This document shows positions 24,281 to 32,336 of a stretch of 64,000 nt of DNA, piece after piece. The position numbers were made by a program, and so were the translations under genes. The notes below the pieces were generated by a model. That model worked only from the letters and a program-made list of their open reading frames with translations, was not told where the DNA came from and ran no database searches. Source of the stretch: JACDAN01 sp963842235 (GTDB taxonomy: Bacteria; Actinomycetota; Thermoleophilia; Gaiellales; Gaiellaceae); the NCBI GenBank assembly GCA_963842235.1, contig CAWJFT010000001.1, positions 372,001-436,000 of the forward strand, given 5' to 3'. Each line of letters begins with the position of its first letter. The stretch's first letter is position 1.

Positions 24281-26815
24281 TTGCTCCAGTGGTTTCGGCG
24301 CCGAAAGCGCCCATCCCAGCCTGAGCCCGCCCAGGAGCGGGCTGCATCGGTTCAACCCGTAACGACCGAGCCCGCAGAGTCGGGCGATCAAACTCAGACC
24401 AGAAAGCGCCGCCGCCGAGGCAGTCGTGGCGGCCGCAATCGGCGTAAGCCCGCCGACCGTGGCGAGCGCGCCGAAGAGCGCGCTGAAAAAGCGAAGCCCG
24501 CGCGCACCGAGGAAAAGCCTCGGCGCGCCGAGCAGAAGCCGCGACGCGAAGGCGGCAGGCAAGCCCGCACCACGCGTCGCCGGACGGCCACGCCGAGAGT
24601 CCTCCCGCCGCCCGCGAAGCGTGAGCTCGTCATCTCCGTCGACGTCGCCGAGCAGCGCGTCGCCGTGCTCGAGGACGAGAAGGTCGCCGAGGTCTATCTC
24701 GAGCGCGAAGAGAGCCGCTCCATCGCCGGAAACATCTACAAGGGCACTGTCGACAACGTTCTCCCCGGCATGGAGGCTGCGTTCGTCGAGATCGGCCTCG
24801 AGAAGAACGGCTTCCTGTACGTGGACGAGATCGTCGCACCCGAGCTCGAGGGCCGAAGGCACGGCCGCCGGATCCAGGATCTGCTGAGGCGCGGCGAAGA
24901 GCTCCTCGTCCAGGCCGTGAAAGATCCCATGAAGTCGAAGGGTGCACGGCTGACGACCGAGATCTCGCTGCCCGGCCGCTTCGTCGTCTACGTTCCGAGC
25001 GGCGAGGGCTTCGGCGTTTCGCGCCGGCTGCCCGAGGAAGAGCGTGCGCGCCTGCGGGAGATCCTCAAGCAGGTGGGGCCGAAGCAGGGCGGCCTCATCG
25101 TCCGCACCGCCGCGGAAGGCGCGTCGGCCGAGGACGTCGAGCGCGACATCGACTTCCTCGAGCGGCTCTGGAAGACGATCCTGGAGCAGGCCGAGGCCGT
25201 CCCCGCGCCGGCGCTCGTCTACCAGGAGGCGGAGCTGCCGCTTCGCGTCGTGCGCGACCTCTTCACGAACGATTTCGAGCGGGCCGTCGTCGATCACGAC
25301 CTCACGTACAAGCGCATCGTCGGCTACCTCAAGAAGACCTCTCCGCACATGGCCGAGAAGGTCCACAAGCACACCGGCAAGACGCCGCTCTTCCAGGAGT
25401 TCGGCATCGACGACGAGATTGCATCGACGCTCTCGCGCCGTGTCGACCTTCCGTCCGGCGGCTACCTCGTCTTCGACTACGCCGAGGCGTTCACGGTGAT
25501 CGACGTCAACACTGGTCGCTTCGTCGGCTCGCGTTCGAAGGCGTCCGACCAGCGGCTCGAGGACACGATCACGAAGAACAACCTCGAGGCGGTGAAAGAG
25601 GTCGTCCGCCAGCTCAGACTGCGCGACATCGGCGGGATCATCGTCATCGACTTCATCGACATGGCGAACCCGAGGAACCGGGGGGCCGTCGAGGAAGCGC
25701 TGAAGACGGAGCTCGAGCGCGACCGGACGAAGACGTACGTCGTCGAGATCTCGCCGCTAGGCCTGGTCGAGATGACGCGCCAGAACGTGGCGCACGGGCC
25801 GCGCGAGATCCTCACCAAGCGCTGTCCGACGTGCCACGGCGACGGCATCGTCCTCTCCGAGACCACGACGGCGGTCGAGGTGGAGCGGAAGCTCCGCGCG
25901 CTCGCCGCCGAGTCTCGCAGCCGGGCTTTCCGCGTCGAGCTGAACGCCCATGTGGCCGAGATCCTCATCGGGCCGGGCGCCGCACGGCTCCGGGCAATCG
26001 AAGAGCGCACGCGGCGCCGGTACTTCATCGTCGGCAAGGAAGGCGTTCCCGCCGACCACTTCGAGGAGCTCGAGCGGGGGCCCGTGGCCAAGCTCCAGCC
26101 GGAGCGGCCGCTCGAGGAAGGCCAGGAGCGTCAGGTCAAGCTCGTCGAGGTCGGCCTGCACGATCCGACCGTGGGCGTCGCAAAGGAGGGGGACTATCCG
26201 GTCTTGGTGGCCGGTGCCGCCGGCATGGTCGGCAAGCGGGTCAAAGTCCGCATCGAGCGCGTGCTGGACGATGCGGCGTACGCCGAGCTCGTCGGCGCCC
26301 TCGCTGAGCAGGCATTGGCTCCGATCACCGCCGAGGCCCAGGCCGAGAAGCCGACCCGGGCACGACGCTCGCGGGCGGCCAAGCCGAAGGCCGAGGAGCC
26401 GAAGCCCGAGGAGCCAAAGGCCGAGGAGCCGAAGGCGGAGGAGGCCGTGGTCGAGGAGCCGGCTGTGGAGGAGCCCGCGGAGGCGGTTGCCGAGGAGGCT
26501 CCGGCCGAAGAGGAGGCGCCGAAAAAGAAAAAGACCCGCCGTGGCTCGCGGGGAGGACGGAGGCGCAAGAAGAAGCCGGCGGTTGCGGCTGAGGCGAGTG
26601 AGGACGGCCAGCCCGAGGCGACGCCGGCCTTGATCCACGTGCCCGATCCGGAGCTGGGCGCGACGGACCAGCAGAAGGAGACGGCCAACGGCGAGCAGCC
26701 GAAGCGCAAGAAGACGCGGCGTGGGAGTCGGGGCGGCCGTCGTCGCAAGAAGCCGGCGGCGAAGGTAGAGACGGCAGAAACCGCCGAAACCACCACAAAA
26801 GCGCTGGTAGACTGA
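24281..26815 (+). CDS. rne: ribonuclease E/G family endoribonuclease
   Basis: An 844-residue RNase E/G for mRNA decay and rRNA/tRNA processing. A disordered basic N-terminus (to about residue 115) precedes the S1 domain (AGNIYKGTVDNVLPGMEAAF), the DNase I-like catalytic site with its Asp residues (VIDVNTGRF and GGIIVIDFIDM), and the zinc link RCPTCHGDGIV. The last 170 residues are Glu/Pro/Ala repeats with Arg/Lys clusters. The motif RRGSRGGR plus a basic run occurs three times: at residues 45-57, and at about 26538-26575 and 26713-26752 in the tail. These clusters probably bind RNA. The start is TTG 24281 behind AAAGGA. rplU follows after a hairpin. Confidence 0.95.
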   Translation: MLQWFRRRKRPSQPEPAQERAASVQPVTTEPAESGDQTQTRKRRRRGSRGGRNRRKPADRGERAEERAEKAKPARTEEKPRRAEQKPRREGGRQARTTRRRTATPRVLPPPAKRELVISVDVAEQRVAVLEDEKVAEVYLEREESRSIAGNIYKGTVDNVLPGMEAAFVEIGLEKNGFLYVDEIVAPELEGRRHGRRIQDLLRRGEELLVQAVKDPMKSKGARLTTEISLPGRFVVYVPSGEGFGVSRRLPEEERARLREILKQVGPKQGGLIVRTAAEGASAEDVERDIDFLERLWKTILEQAEAVPAPALVYQEAELPLRVVRDLFTNDFERAVVDHDLTYKRIVGYLKKTSPHMAEKVHKHTGKTPLFQEFGIDDEIASTLSRRVDLPSGGYLVFDYAEAFTVIDVNTGRFVGSRSKASDQRLEDTITKNNLEAVKEVVRQLRLRDIGGIIVIDFIDMANPRNRGAVEEALKTELERDRTKTYVVEISPLGLVEMTRQNVAHGPREILTKRCPTCHGDGIVLSETTTAVEVERKLRALAAESRSRAFRVELNAHVAEILIGPGAARLRAIEERTRRRYFIVGKEGVPADHFEELERGPVAKLQPERPLEEGQERQVKLVEVGLHDPTVGVAKEGDYPVLVAGAAGMVGKRVKVRIERVLDDAAYAELVGALAEQALAPITAEAQAEKPTRARRSRAAKPKAEEPKPEEPKAEEPKAEEAVVEEPAVEEPAEAVAEEAPAEEEAPKKKKTRRGSRGGRRRKKKPAVAAEASEDGQPEATPALIHVPDPELGATDQQKETANGEQPKRKKTRRGSRGGRRRKKPAAKVETAETAETTTKALVD

Positions 26816-26821
26816 CCGACC

Positions 26822-26844
26822 CGCGGGGTGGCCCCCCGCGTTTT
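26822..26844 (+). terminator. hairpin plus T run immediately before rplU
   Basis: CGCGGGG (26822-26828) pairs with CCCCGCG (26834-26840) across a 5-base loop, followed at once by TTTT (26841-26844) and, two bases later, by the rplU ATG at 26847. It looks like an intrinsic terminator of rne but also covers the place where the rplU ribosome site should be. Confidence 0.65.
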
Positions 26845-26846
26845 CC

Positions 26847-27275
26847 ATGGCCGGTTACGCAATCATCAAGCTCGGAGGCAAGCAGTACGTCGTCCGTGAG
26901 GGCGAGAAGCTGCTCGTGGACCGGCTCGATCTCGCCGAGAACAAGACGTTCCATCCGGACGTCCTGTTCGAGGGCGGAGACGGCAAGGCGGAGCTCAAGC
27001 CGAAGGGCCAGCGCGTCACGGCGAAGGTGCTCGGACATGTCCAGGGCGAGAAGATCCGGATCGGCAAGTACCGGCGCCGGACGGGCTATCGCCGGCACAC
27101 CGGCCACCGCAGCAAGCTGACGCAGATCGAGATCCAGTCGATCGGGCCGAAGCGCAGCACGGCCAAGAAGCAGGAGGAGACCGCGGCCGAGAAGCCGAAG
27201 CGGACGCGGTCCGCTACAACGTCCTCGAGAACGAGGGCGAGGACGACGAAGACGACGACGAAAGCGACGACCTAA
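26847..27275 (+). CDS. rplU: 50S ribosomal protein L21 with basic C-terminal extension
   Basis: Residues 1-102 are a normal bL21 (GGKQYVVREGEKLLVDRLDL, VLGHVQGEKIRIGKYRRRTG, RHTGHRSKLTQIEI). The last 40 residues are an extra Lys/Arg/Thr/Ser-rich tail ending TRARTTKTTTKATT, unlike the usual 103-residue protein. L21 binds 23S rRNA in the large subunit. No Shine-Dalgarno sequence precedes the ATG; a terminator-like hairpin sits there instead. The stop overlaps the rpmA start (TAATG), so L21 and L27 are co-translated as usual. Confidence 0.95.
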   Translation: MAGYAIIKLGGKQYVVREGEKLLVDRLDLAENKTFHPDVLFEGGDGKAELKPKGQRVTAKVLGHVQGEKIRIGKYRRRTGYRRHTGHRSKLTQIEIQSIGPKRSTAKKQEETAAEKPKRTRSATTSSRTRARTTKTTTKATT

Positions 27276-27535
27276 TGGCGCACAAGAAAGGACTCGGCTC
27301 TTCCCGCAACGGGCGCGACTCGCAGGCGAAGCGCCTCGGCGTGAAGATCTACGACGGGCAGAACGTTCGCTCCGGGATGATCCTGGTCCGGCAGCGTGGC
27401 ACGCGCTTCATCCCGGGCCCAGGGGCCGGCATCGGCCGGGACGACACCATCTTCGCGACGCGCGACGGGCGGGTTGAGTTCCGTCGCAGCGGCGAGCGCC
27501 GCACGATCGCCGTCGGCGAGCCTCAGAGCGACTAG
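27275..27535 (+). CDS. rpmA: 50S ribosomal protein L27
   Basis: An 86-residue bL27 of the large subunit, whose N-terminal tail reaches the peptidyl-transferase centre. It begins MAHKKGLGSSRNGRDSQAKR directly, with no cleavable extension of the Firmicutes type. It continues with GVKIYDGQNVRSGMILVRQR and GIGRDDTIFA, all family signatures. It is translationally coupled to rplU and followed by obg after 11 bases. Confidence 0.97.
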   Translation: MAHKKGLGSSRNGRDSQAKRLGVKIYDGQNVRSGMILVRQRGTRFIPGPGAGIGRDDTIFATRDGRVEFRRSGERRTIAVGEPQSD

Positions 27536-27546
27536 TAGAACGCCGA

Positions 27547-28728
27547 TGTTCCACGACCGGGCCCGCATCCGCGTGGAGGCGGGGCGCGGCGGCCACGGCG
27601 CGCTCAGCTTCCGGCGCGAGAAGTACGTGCCCAAGGGCGGCCCGGACGGTGGCGACGGAGGACGCGGCGGCGACGTTGTCCTCGTCGCCGATCCCGACCT
27701 GCGCGATCTAGGGCGCTACCAAGCGCCGCGGAGCTATCGCGCGGAGAAGGGCGGTCACGGACAGGGCGCAGGCAAGCACGGAGCAGCGGGCGAGGACGTC
27801 GTCCTCCGGGTCCCTGCCGGCACGCAGGTGCTCGACGAAGAGGAACGGCTGATCGCCGATCTCGCCGCGCCGGGCTCGCGTGTCGTCGTCGCGCGTGGAG
27901 GCGCCGGCGGCCGCGGCAACCGGCGTTTCGCCACGCCGACGCGGCGTGCCCCGCGCTTTGCCGAAGTCGGTCAGCCAGGGGAGGAGGGGGAGCTCCAGTT
28001 GCGCCTCAAGCTCCTCGCCGATGCCGCGCTGGTGGGCCTGCCGAATGCCGGGAAGTCGTCGCTCCTGCGCCGGATCTCGAACGCCAAGCCGAAGGTCGCC
28101 GAGTATCCGTTCACGACGCTGTCCCCGGTGTTGGGCACGGTGGACGCGCCGGACGGGCGGCAGCTGATCGTCGCCGACGTTCCCGGGCTGATCGAGGGAG
28201 CGAGCGAGGGGATCGGGCTCGGCCATGAGTTCCTGGCGCACCTCGAGCGCGCCCGCCTCCTCGTCCACGTGATCGACGCGTCCGAGGGGGATGCGGCGGA
28301 GCGCTTCGCGATGATCGATCGCGAGCTGGGCGCGTACGGCGCCGGGCTTAACGCGCTCCCGCAGATCGTCGTCCTGAACAAGATCGACATCGCGCCGGAA
28401 GCCGAGTTCTCGACGGACGACCCGCGTGTCCTGCGCGTGGTGCGCACGTCGGCAGCGACCGGCGAGGGCATCGACGAGCTCAAGCGGGCGCTCTTCGAGC
28501 TCTGCCCCGCCGCGCCCGGAGCCGGAGAAGACGGAGGATGGGCTCGTGGACTACCTCGTCTACCGGCCGCGGCCTGCGGGGGCCGGCTATCGGATCTTCC
28601 GCACCGACCGCGGCTTTCGCGTCGTCGGCACGCTGCCCGCGCGTGAGGAGTTGGAGGAGGCGCTTCGGGCTGCCGGCGCAAAGGCAGGCGCCGAGGTCGA
28701 GCTCGGCGACGAGACGGTGACGCTGTGA
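27547..28728 (+). CDS. obg: GTPase Obg/CgtA, frameshifted before the OCT domain
   Basis: A ribosome-assembly and stress GTPase. The glycine-rich Obg domain is at residues 1-158 (REKYVPKGGPDGGDGGRGGD). The G domain follows with VGLPNAGKSSLL (G1), FTTLSPVLG (G2), VADVPGLIEGA (G3) and VVLNKIDI (G4). The frame breaks at the C4 run 28505-28508, where one extra C is present. The following frame gives CPPRPEPEKTEDGLVDYLV and the whole OCT domain (RIFRTDRGFRVVGTLP) to the stop at 28728, which overlaps nadD. An assembly insertion is likely, because obg is essential in most bacteria. Read literally, the protein would carry an unrelated basic tail. Confidence 0.92.
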
Positions 28729-29264
28729 GAACCGCTGTCCTGGGCGGCGTCTTCGACCCGCCTCATCTCGGGCACGTGGCACTCGCGGAGGGAGCGCTGA
28801 ACCGGCTCGGGGCCGATCGTTTGCTCATCCTCGTCGTGGCCGATCCCGGCCACAAGCCAACGGATCTCGATCCGCAGAGGCGTTTGGAGCTGGCGCGACT
28901 CGCGTTCGGTCACCTGCCCCGAACGGACATCCGGCTCGACGACCACGCCTATACAGTCGATCTCCTCCGAGACGCGCAATTCGAGGACGCCGTCTTGGCC
29001 ATCGGCGCCGACGAATGGGCCGCGTTCGACACCTGGAAAGAGCCGGAGGAGATCCTGCGGCGGATCCCCGTCGCGGTCGCCCGGCGGCCCGGACAGCAGG
29101 AGCCCACGGGCGACGTCGAGGTCTTCCCGATCGAGCAGCATGCCGTCTCGTCCCGCGAGATCCGTGAGCGCCTCGACCGTGGAGAGCCGATCGACGACCT
29201 CGTTCCAGCGGCCGTGGCGCGGGAAATCGAGCGCCGGGGTCTGTACAGCGGGGCCCGCGGCTAG
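28725..29264 (+). CDS. nadD: nicotinate-nucleotide adenylyltransferase
   Basis: A 179-residue enzyme joining nicotinate mononucleotide to AMP in NAD synthesis. The nucleotidyltransferase motif GGVFDPPHLGHVALAEGAL is at the N-terminus, with IGADEWAAFDTWKEPEEIL in the middle and the closing SSREIRERLDRGEPIDDLVP. GTG 28725 overlaps the stop of the full-length obg frame (GTGA), which itself supports the idea that the out-of-frame OCT region belongs to obg. rsfS follows closely, the usual obg-nadD-rsfS order. Confidence 0.95.
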   Translation: MRTAVLGGVFDPPHLGHVALAEGALNRLGADRLLILVVADPGHKPTDLDPQRRLELARLAFGHLPRTDIRLDDHAYTVDLLRDAQFEDAVLAIGADEWAAFDTWKEPEEILRRIPVAVARRPGQQEPTGDVEVFPIEQHAVSSREIRERLDRGEPIDDLVPAAVAREIERRGLYSGARG

Positions 29265-29299
29265 ACTCTGAACGAGAGACGCGAAAGGATTCGTTCCGA

Positions 29300-29656
29300 C
29301 TGACCTCGCTCGAACAAGCTCGCCTCATCGCCGGCCTCGCGCAGGAGAAGCTGGCGGAGGACGTCGTCATTCTCGACCTGCGACCGGTCTGCGTCTACAC
29401 CGACTTCTTCGTGCTGTGCTCGGGCCGCAACCCTAGGCAGACCAAGGGGATCCTCGACGAGGTGCAGACGCGGCTGAAGCAGGACCACAAGCTCCGGCCG
29501 CAGTCGGTCGAGGGAGCCGCGCAGGGAGACTGGATCCTCGCGGACTACCTCGATGTCGTCCTGCACGTCTTCACGCCTGAGACGCGGGAGTACTACGGGC
29601 TCGAGGAGCTGTGGGGCGACATGCCGTCAGTCGAGCTCGACGCCGCCACGGCTTAG
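29300..29656 (+). CDS. rsfS: ribosome silencing factor RsfS, probable CTG start
   Basis: A RsfS/DUF143 protein that binds L14 and keeps subunits apart when nutrients fall. Conserved parts are LAEDVVILDLRPVCVYTDFF, VLCSGRNPRQTKGILDEV and WILADYLDVVLHVFTPETRE. The conserved region extends well upstream of the first in-frame GTG (29411), but no ATG, GTG or TTG exists there. The codon CTG at 29300, spaced 11 bases after GCGAAAGGA, gives (M)TSLEQARLIAGLAQEKLAE, so a CTG start is the best reading (118 residues). The same AAAGGA context precedes rne. Confidence 0.88.
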   Translation: MTSLEQARLIAGLAQEKLAEDVVILDLRPVCVYTDFFVLCSGRNPRQTKGILDEVQTRLKQDHKLRPQSVEGAAQGDWILADYLDVVLHVFTPETREYYGLEELWGDMPSVELDAATA

Positions 29657-29688
29657 TCGTCCGACTTGACAACTAGGATTCGTTGTCG

Positions 29689-30162
29689 ATGTTGACGACG
29701 GATCAGAAAGGTGCAATCGCCGAGATGGGAATTGCCTGGCATGCCACCCGGCTCGGCGTCAATGTCTACAAGCCGGTCGCCGAAGGCGGCAGGTGCGACC
29801 TAATCTTTGATTTCAACGGACGGCTGTGGCGTGTGCAATGCAAGTGGGCGAGGCGTCTCTCCGGCGTCATCATCGTCCGCTGTTACTCGTGTCGGCGCGC
29901 GCGAGAGGGAATGCGAGTGCGGCGTTACACGCCCGAAGAGATCGATGCATTCGCCGCCTACTGCGCCGAGCTCGATCGCTGCTTCTTCCTACCGATCGAG
30001 TCCGTTGGCAATAAGAGAAACGTTCAACTTCGCCTGGCCCCGGCTCGAAACAATCAGCGAGACGGCATCAACTGGGCGGAAGATTTCGAGTTCGCCGCTA
30101 AACTTGCCCAACCCCAGGGGGCCGTAGCTCAGTTGGGAGAGCGACTGGCTGGCAGCCAGTAG
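29689..30162 (+). CDS. PD-(D/E)XK endonuclease-like protein running into tRNA-Ala
   Basis: A 157-residue protein resembling the group I intron-type PD-(D/E)XK nucleases (PDDEXK_5-like). It opens with KGAIAEMGIAWHATRLGVNV, then RCDLIFDFNGRLWRVQCKWA. Asp37 and the Gln50-x-Lys52 pair are the likely catalytic residues, with Gln replacing the usual Glu. The frame is visibly AT-richer than its neighbours. It has no stop before the tRNA-Ala gene and ends 45 bases inside it, so its last 15 residues are encoded by tRNA sequence. ATG 29689 is the start. The gene may be a homing-type passenger that settled against the tRNA. Confidence 0.7.
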   Translation: MLTTDQKGAIAEMGIAWHATRLGVNVYKPVAEGGRCDLIFDFNGRLWRVQCKWARRLSGVIIVRCYSCRRAREGMRVRRYTPEEIDAFAAYCAELDRCFFLPIESVGNKRNVQLRLAPARNNQRDGINWAEDFEFAAKLAQPQGAVAQLGERLAGSQ

Positions 30163-30190
30163 GGCACGGGTTCGAGTCCCGTCGGCTCCA
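30118..30190 (+). tRNA. tRNA-Ala (GGC)
   Basis: Acceptor GGGGCCG/CGGCTCC with discriminator A and the G3-U70 wobble pair diagnostic of tRNA-Ala. The D arm is GCTC/GAGC, the anticodon stem ACTGG/CCAGT encloses CTGGCAG (anticodon GGC), and the T stem is ACGGG/CCCGT around TTCGAGT. The upstream nuclease-like frame overlaps its first 45 bases. Confidence 0.96.
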
Positions 30191-30224
30191 CTTTCGAAGG
30201 CATGACGCCGCCATCGGCTCTCGT

Positions 30225-31139
30225 GTGATCTACCGGCACCCGTTGGCGTATCTCCTCGGCTTGGAAGGCATCGCGCTGCTCCGGGCGTTCTCCGGCGCCT
30301 ATGACCGGGACTTCACCCTCGCGCGCTTTCGAGAGATTCAGGCGCTCCTGGATTCGGCCGAGGAGTTGGGCGAAGGCGTCGAGGCGCCTCCGATCACCAC
30401 ACGCGAAGGCTACGCACGGTGGGCGCCGTTCTACGACGAGCCGGGGAATCAGCTACTCGATCTCGAGCAGCCGATCGTGCGCGAAATCCTCGGCAGCCTC
30501 CCTGTCGGGATCGCTCTCGACGCTGCATGCGGTACGGGCCGCCACACCGCGTACCTGGCGTCACTCGGCCACAAGGTCATCGGTGTCGACGCATCGCCTG
30601 AGATGCTCGCCCTCGCCCGCCAAAAGGTTCCCGAGGGCGAGTTCCACGAAGCCGAGCTGCACGAGTTGCCGCTTCCGGACGCTTCTGTCGATGTGGTCGT
30701 CTGTGCACTCGCATTGAGCCACGTGCCCGACCTGGCACAGGCGCTTACCGAATTCGTGCGGATCCTCCAACCGAATGGGCACCTGGTCATCTCCGACTCG
30801 CGCGGCCTCATCGGAGACATCGGGCTGCCTCTGCTGAAGGTCGGGCCGGACGCCGAGGTCGGCTACATGCCCACTTATGCCCGCCTTGCGAGCGACTATC
30901 TCGGCGCTGCGCTCTCGCTCGGCCTCCAGGTTCGCCGGTGCGAGGAGCCGAGGCGGCCGTCCCCGCTCGTCGGCGACGATGGCAAAGACCTCTACGACGG
31001 GGTCCGCCCTCCGGACCACGTCCCGGGGAATCCGCCCAACATCTGGGCATTGCACCGTTTCTGTCCCGCCGCAACGAACGCGGCCTGGCGAGGCCAGCCT
31101 GCCGCGATCGTCTGGCACTTCCAGCTTTCTGCGGACTGA
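30225..31139 (+). CDS. SAM-dependent class I methyltransferase
   Basis: A 304-residue protein with a helical N-terminal part (about 75 residues) and a Rossmann methyltransferase domain. Motif I is IALDAACGTGRHTAYLASLG, the acidic end of strand 2 is VIGVDASPEMLALA, and the motif IV region is VDVVVCALALSHVPD. The C-terminal part (about 90 residues) may form the substrate lid. The acceptor is unknown. GTG 30225 lies 34 bases after tRNA-Ala, and the nitrilase gene follows after 24 bases, so the two could be co-transcribed. Confidence 0.88.
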   Translation: MIYRHPLAYLLGLEGIALLRAFSGAYDRDFTLARFREIQALLDSAEELGEGVEAPPITTREGYARWAPFYDEPGNQLLDLEQPIVREILGSLPVGIALDAACGTGRHTAYLASLGHKVIGVDASPEMLALARQKVPEGEFHEAELHELPLPDASVDVVVCALALSHVPDLAQALTEFVRILQPNGHLVISDSRGLIGDIGLPLLKVGPDAEVGYMPTYARLASDYLGAALSLGLQVRRCEEPRRPSPLVGDDGKDLYDGVRPPDHVPGNPPNIWALHRFCPAATNAAWRGQPAAIVWHFQLSAD

Positions 31140-31163
31140 CGCACTACGGAGGCTGGCAGACTC

Positions 31164-32087
31164 TTGAACGTGAACACTGTCAGGGCGGCCTGCGTGCAGG
31201 CCGAGCCCGCCGTCCTCGACCGCGCTGCCTCGATCGACAAGCTCGAGCGGCTGGTGGCCGAGGCTGCGGAAAACGGAGCGACACTGGTCGTCTTTCCCGA
31301 GGCGTTCATTCCCGTCTATCCGTCGTCGGCCTGGGCGAAGGCGCTCGCCGGGTGGGTGGCGCCAGGTGCGAAGGCTGCTTTCGCGGCGATCGCACGCGAG
31401 TCCCTGGCCGTACCCGGGCCGGACACCGACCGGCTGGGCGAGATTGCCGCTCAGCACGGCGTCGTCCTGGCCACCGGCGTGACGGAGATCGAGCCGGAAC
31501 GGCCGGGAACGCTCTACAACACGCTGCTCGTGCACGATTCCGACGGGCGGCTCGTCCTCAGCCATCGCAAGCTCGTGCCCACGAATCACGAGCGTCTGGT
31601 CTGGGGCCAGGGAGACGGAGGGGGGCTCCAGGCCGTGGAGACCGCCGTAGGACGAGTCGGCGGCCTGATCTGCTGGGAGAACTACATGCCGCTCGCCCGG
31701 TTCGCCCTCTACGACTCGGGCGTCGAGATCTACCTCGCGCCGACCGCCGACGACGGTGAGAGCTGGCAGGCGTCGCTCGTCCACATCGCCCGCGAGTCTC
31801 GGGCCTACGTCATCAGCCCATGCCACTTCCAGCGCACCTCGGCGTATCCGGAGGACTTCCCGCTGCGCGATGAGCTGGACGGTCTGGACGTCCTGGGCCG
31901 CGGGGGCAGCGCCATCCTCGGCCCGGACGGCGCCTATCTGGCCGGACCGCTCTACGACGAGGAGGGCATCCTCTACGCGGAGCTCGACCCAGACCGGGTC
32001 CTCGAGGAGCGTCAGCGCTTCGACCCGGTCGGGCACTATCACCGGCCGGACGTCTTACGCCTGAAGGTCCGTCGCCCGCGGGCCTAG
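31164..32087 (+). CDS. nitrilase-family carbon-nitrogen hydrolase
   Basis: A 307-residue hydrolase with the Glu-Lys-Cys triad of the nitrilase superfamily: Glu in VVFPEAFIPVYP, Lys in LSHRKLVPTNHER, and Cys in GGLICWENYMPLARFALY. The pattern CWENYMP and the length match true nitrilases (nitrile to acid plus ammonia) rather than amidases. The C-terminal VGHYHRPDVLRL also fits nitrilases. It acts in the cytosol; the substrate is unknown. It sits close behind the methyltransferase gene and is followed by two small membrane genes. Confidence 0.9.
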   Translation: MNVNTVRAACVQAEPAVLDRAASIDKLERLVAEAAENGATLVVFPEAFIPVYPSSAWAKALAGWVAPGAKAAFAAIARESLAVPGPDTDRLGEIAAQHGVVLATGVTEIEPERPGTLYNTLLVHDSDGRLVLSHRKLVPTNHERLVWGQGDGGGLQAVETAVGRVGGLICWENYMPLARFALYDSGVEIYLAPTADDGESWQASLVHIARESRAYVISPCHFQRTSAYPEDFPLRDELDGLDVLGRGGSAILGPDGAYLAGPLYDEEGILYAELDPDRVLEERQRFDPVGHYHRPDVLRLKVRRPRA

Positions 32088-32096
32088 AATGCAGCG

Positions 32097-32336
32097 ATGG
32101 TCGAGATCATCTTCCTGATGCTCGTCCTCAAGCTCCCGATCCTGTACCTGATCGCGGTCGTGTGGTGGGCCGTCCGCGCCGAGCCGGAGCCGCCGGAACC
32201 GGCCGTCCTGCCCGTCGCCGTCGACGGCGAGCCTCCACATAGCCCGCGAACCGTCAGGCCGCGGCGGCCGCGTCGCGGTGGCCCGCAGCGCCAGGGGCGG
32301 GCGGCACGGAGAGCGGTTAGAGCGCCCACGCGGTGA
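32097..32336 (+). CDS. small membrane protein with basic tail
   Basis: A 79-residue protein with one hydrophobic N-terminal segment (IIFLMLVLKLPILYLIAVVWWAV), then a Pro/Glu-rich linker and a strongly basic Arg-rich C-terminus (RPRRPRRGGPQRQGRAARR). Its stop overlaps the start of the next membrane gene (GTGA), supporting translation of both. The nitrilase gene ends nine bases upstream. No family is recognised. Confidence 0.65.
   Translation: MVEIIFLMLVLKLPILYLIAVVWWAVRAEPEPPEPAVLPVAVDGEPPHSPRTVRPRRPRRGGPQRQGRAARRAVRAPTR

Noticed and set aside
27190..27275. Acidic text (NVLENEGEDDEDDDESDDL) in the rpmA frame just before rpmA
   Set aside because: It would fuse L21 to L27 without a stop; the basic rplU tail in its own frame is a more natural ribosomal protein end. 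The acidic reading is probably chance.
29411..29656. GTG at 29411 as start of rsfS
   Set aside because: It would remove about 37 conserved N-terminal residues; the CTG at 29300 keeps the full domain and has a ribosome site.
30561..32042. Minus-strand frame of 493 codons opposite the methyltransferase and nitrilase genes
   Set aside because: No family resemblance or ribosome site, and both genes on the other strand have full catalytic motifs.
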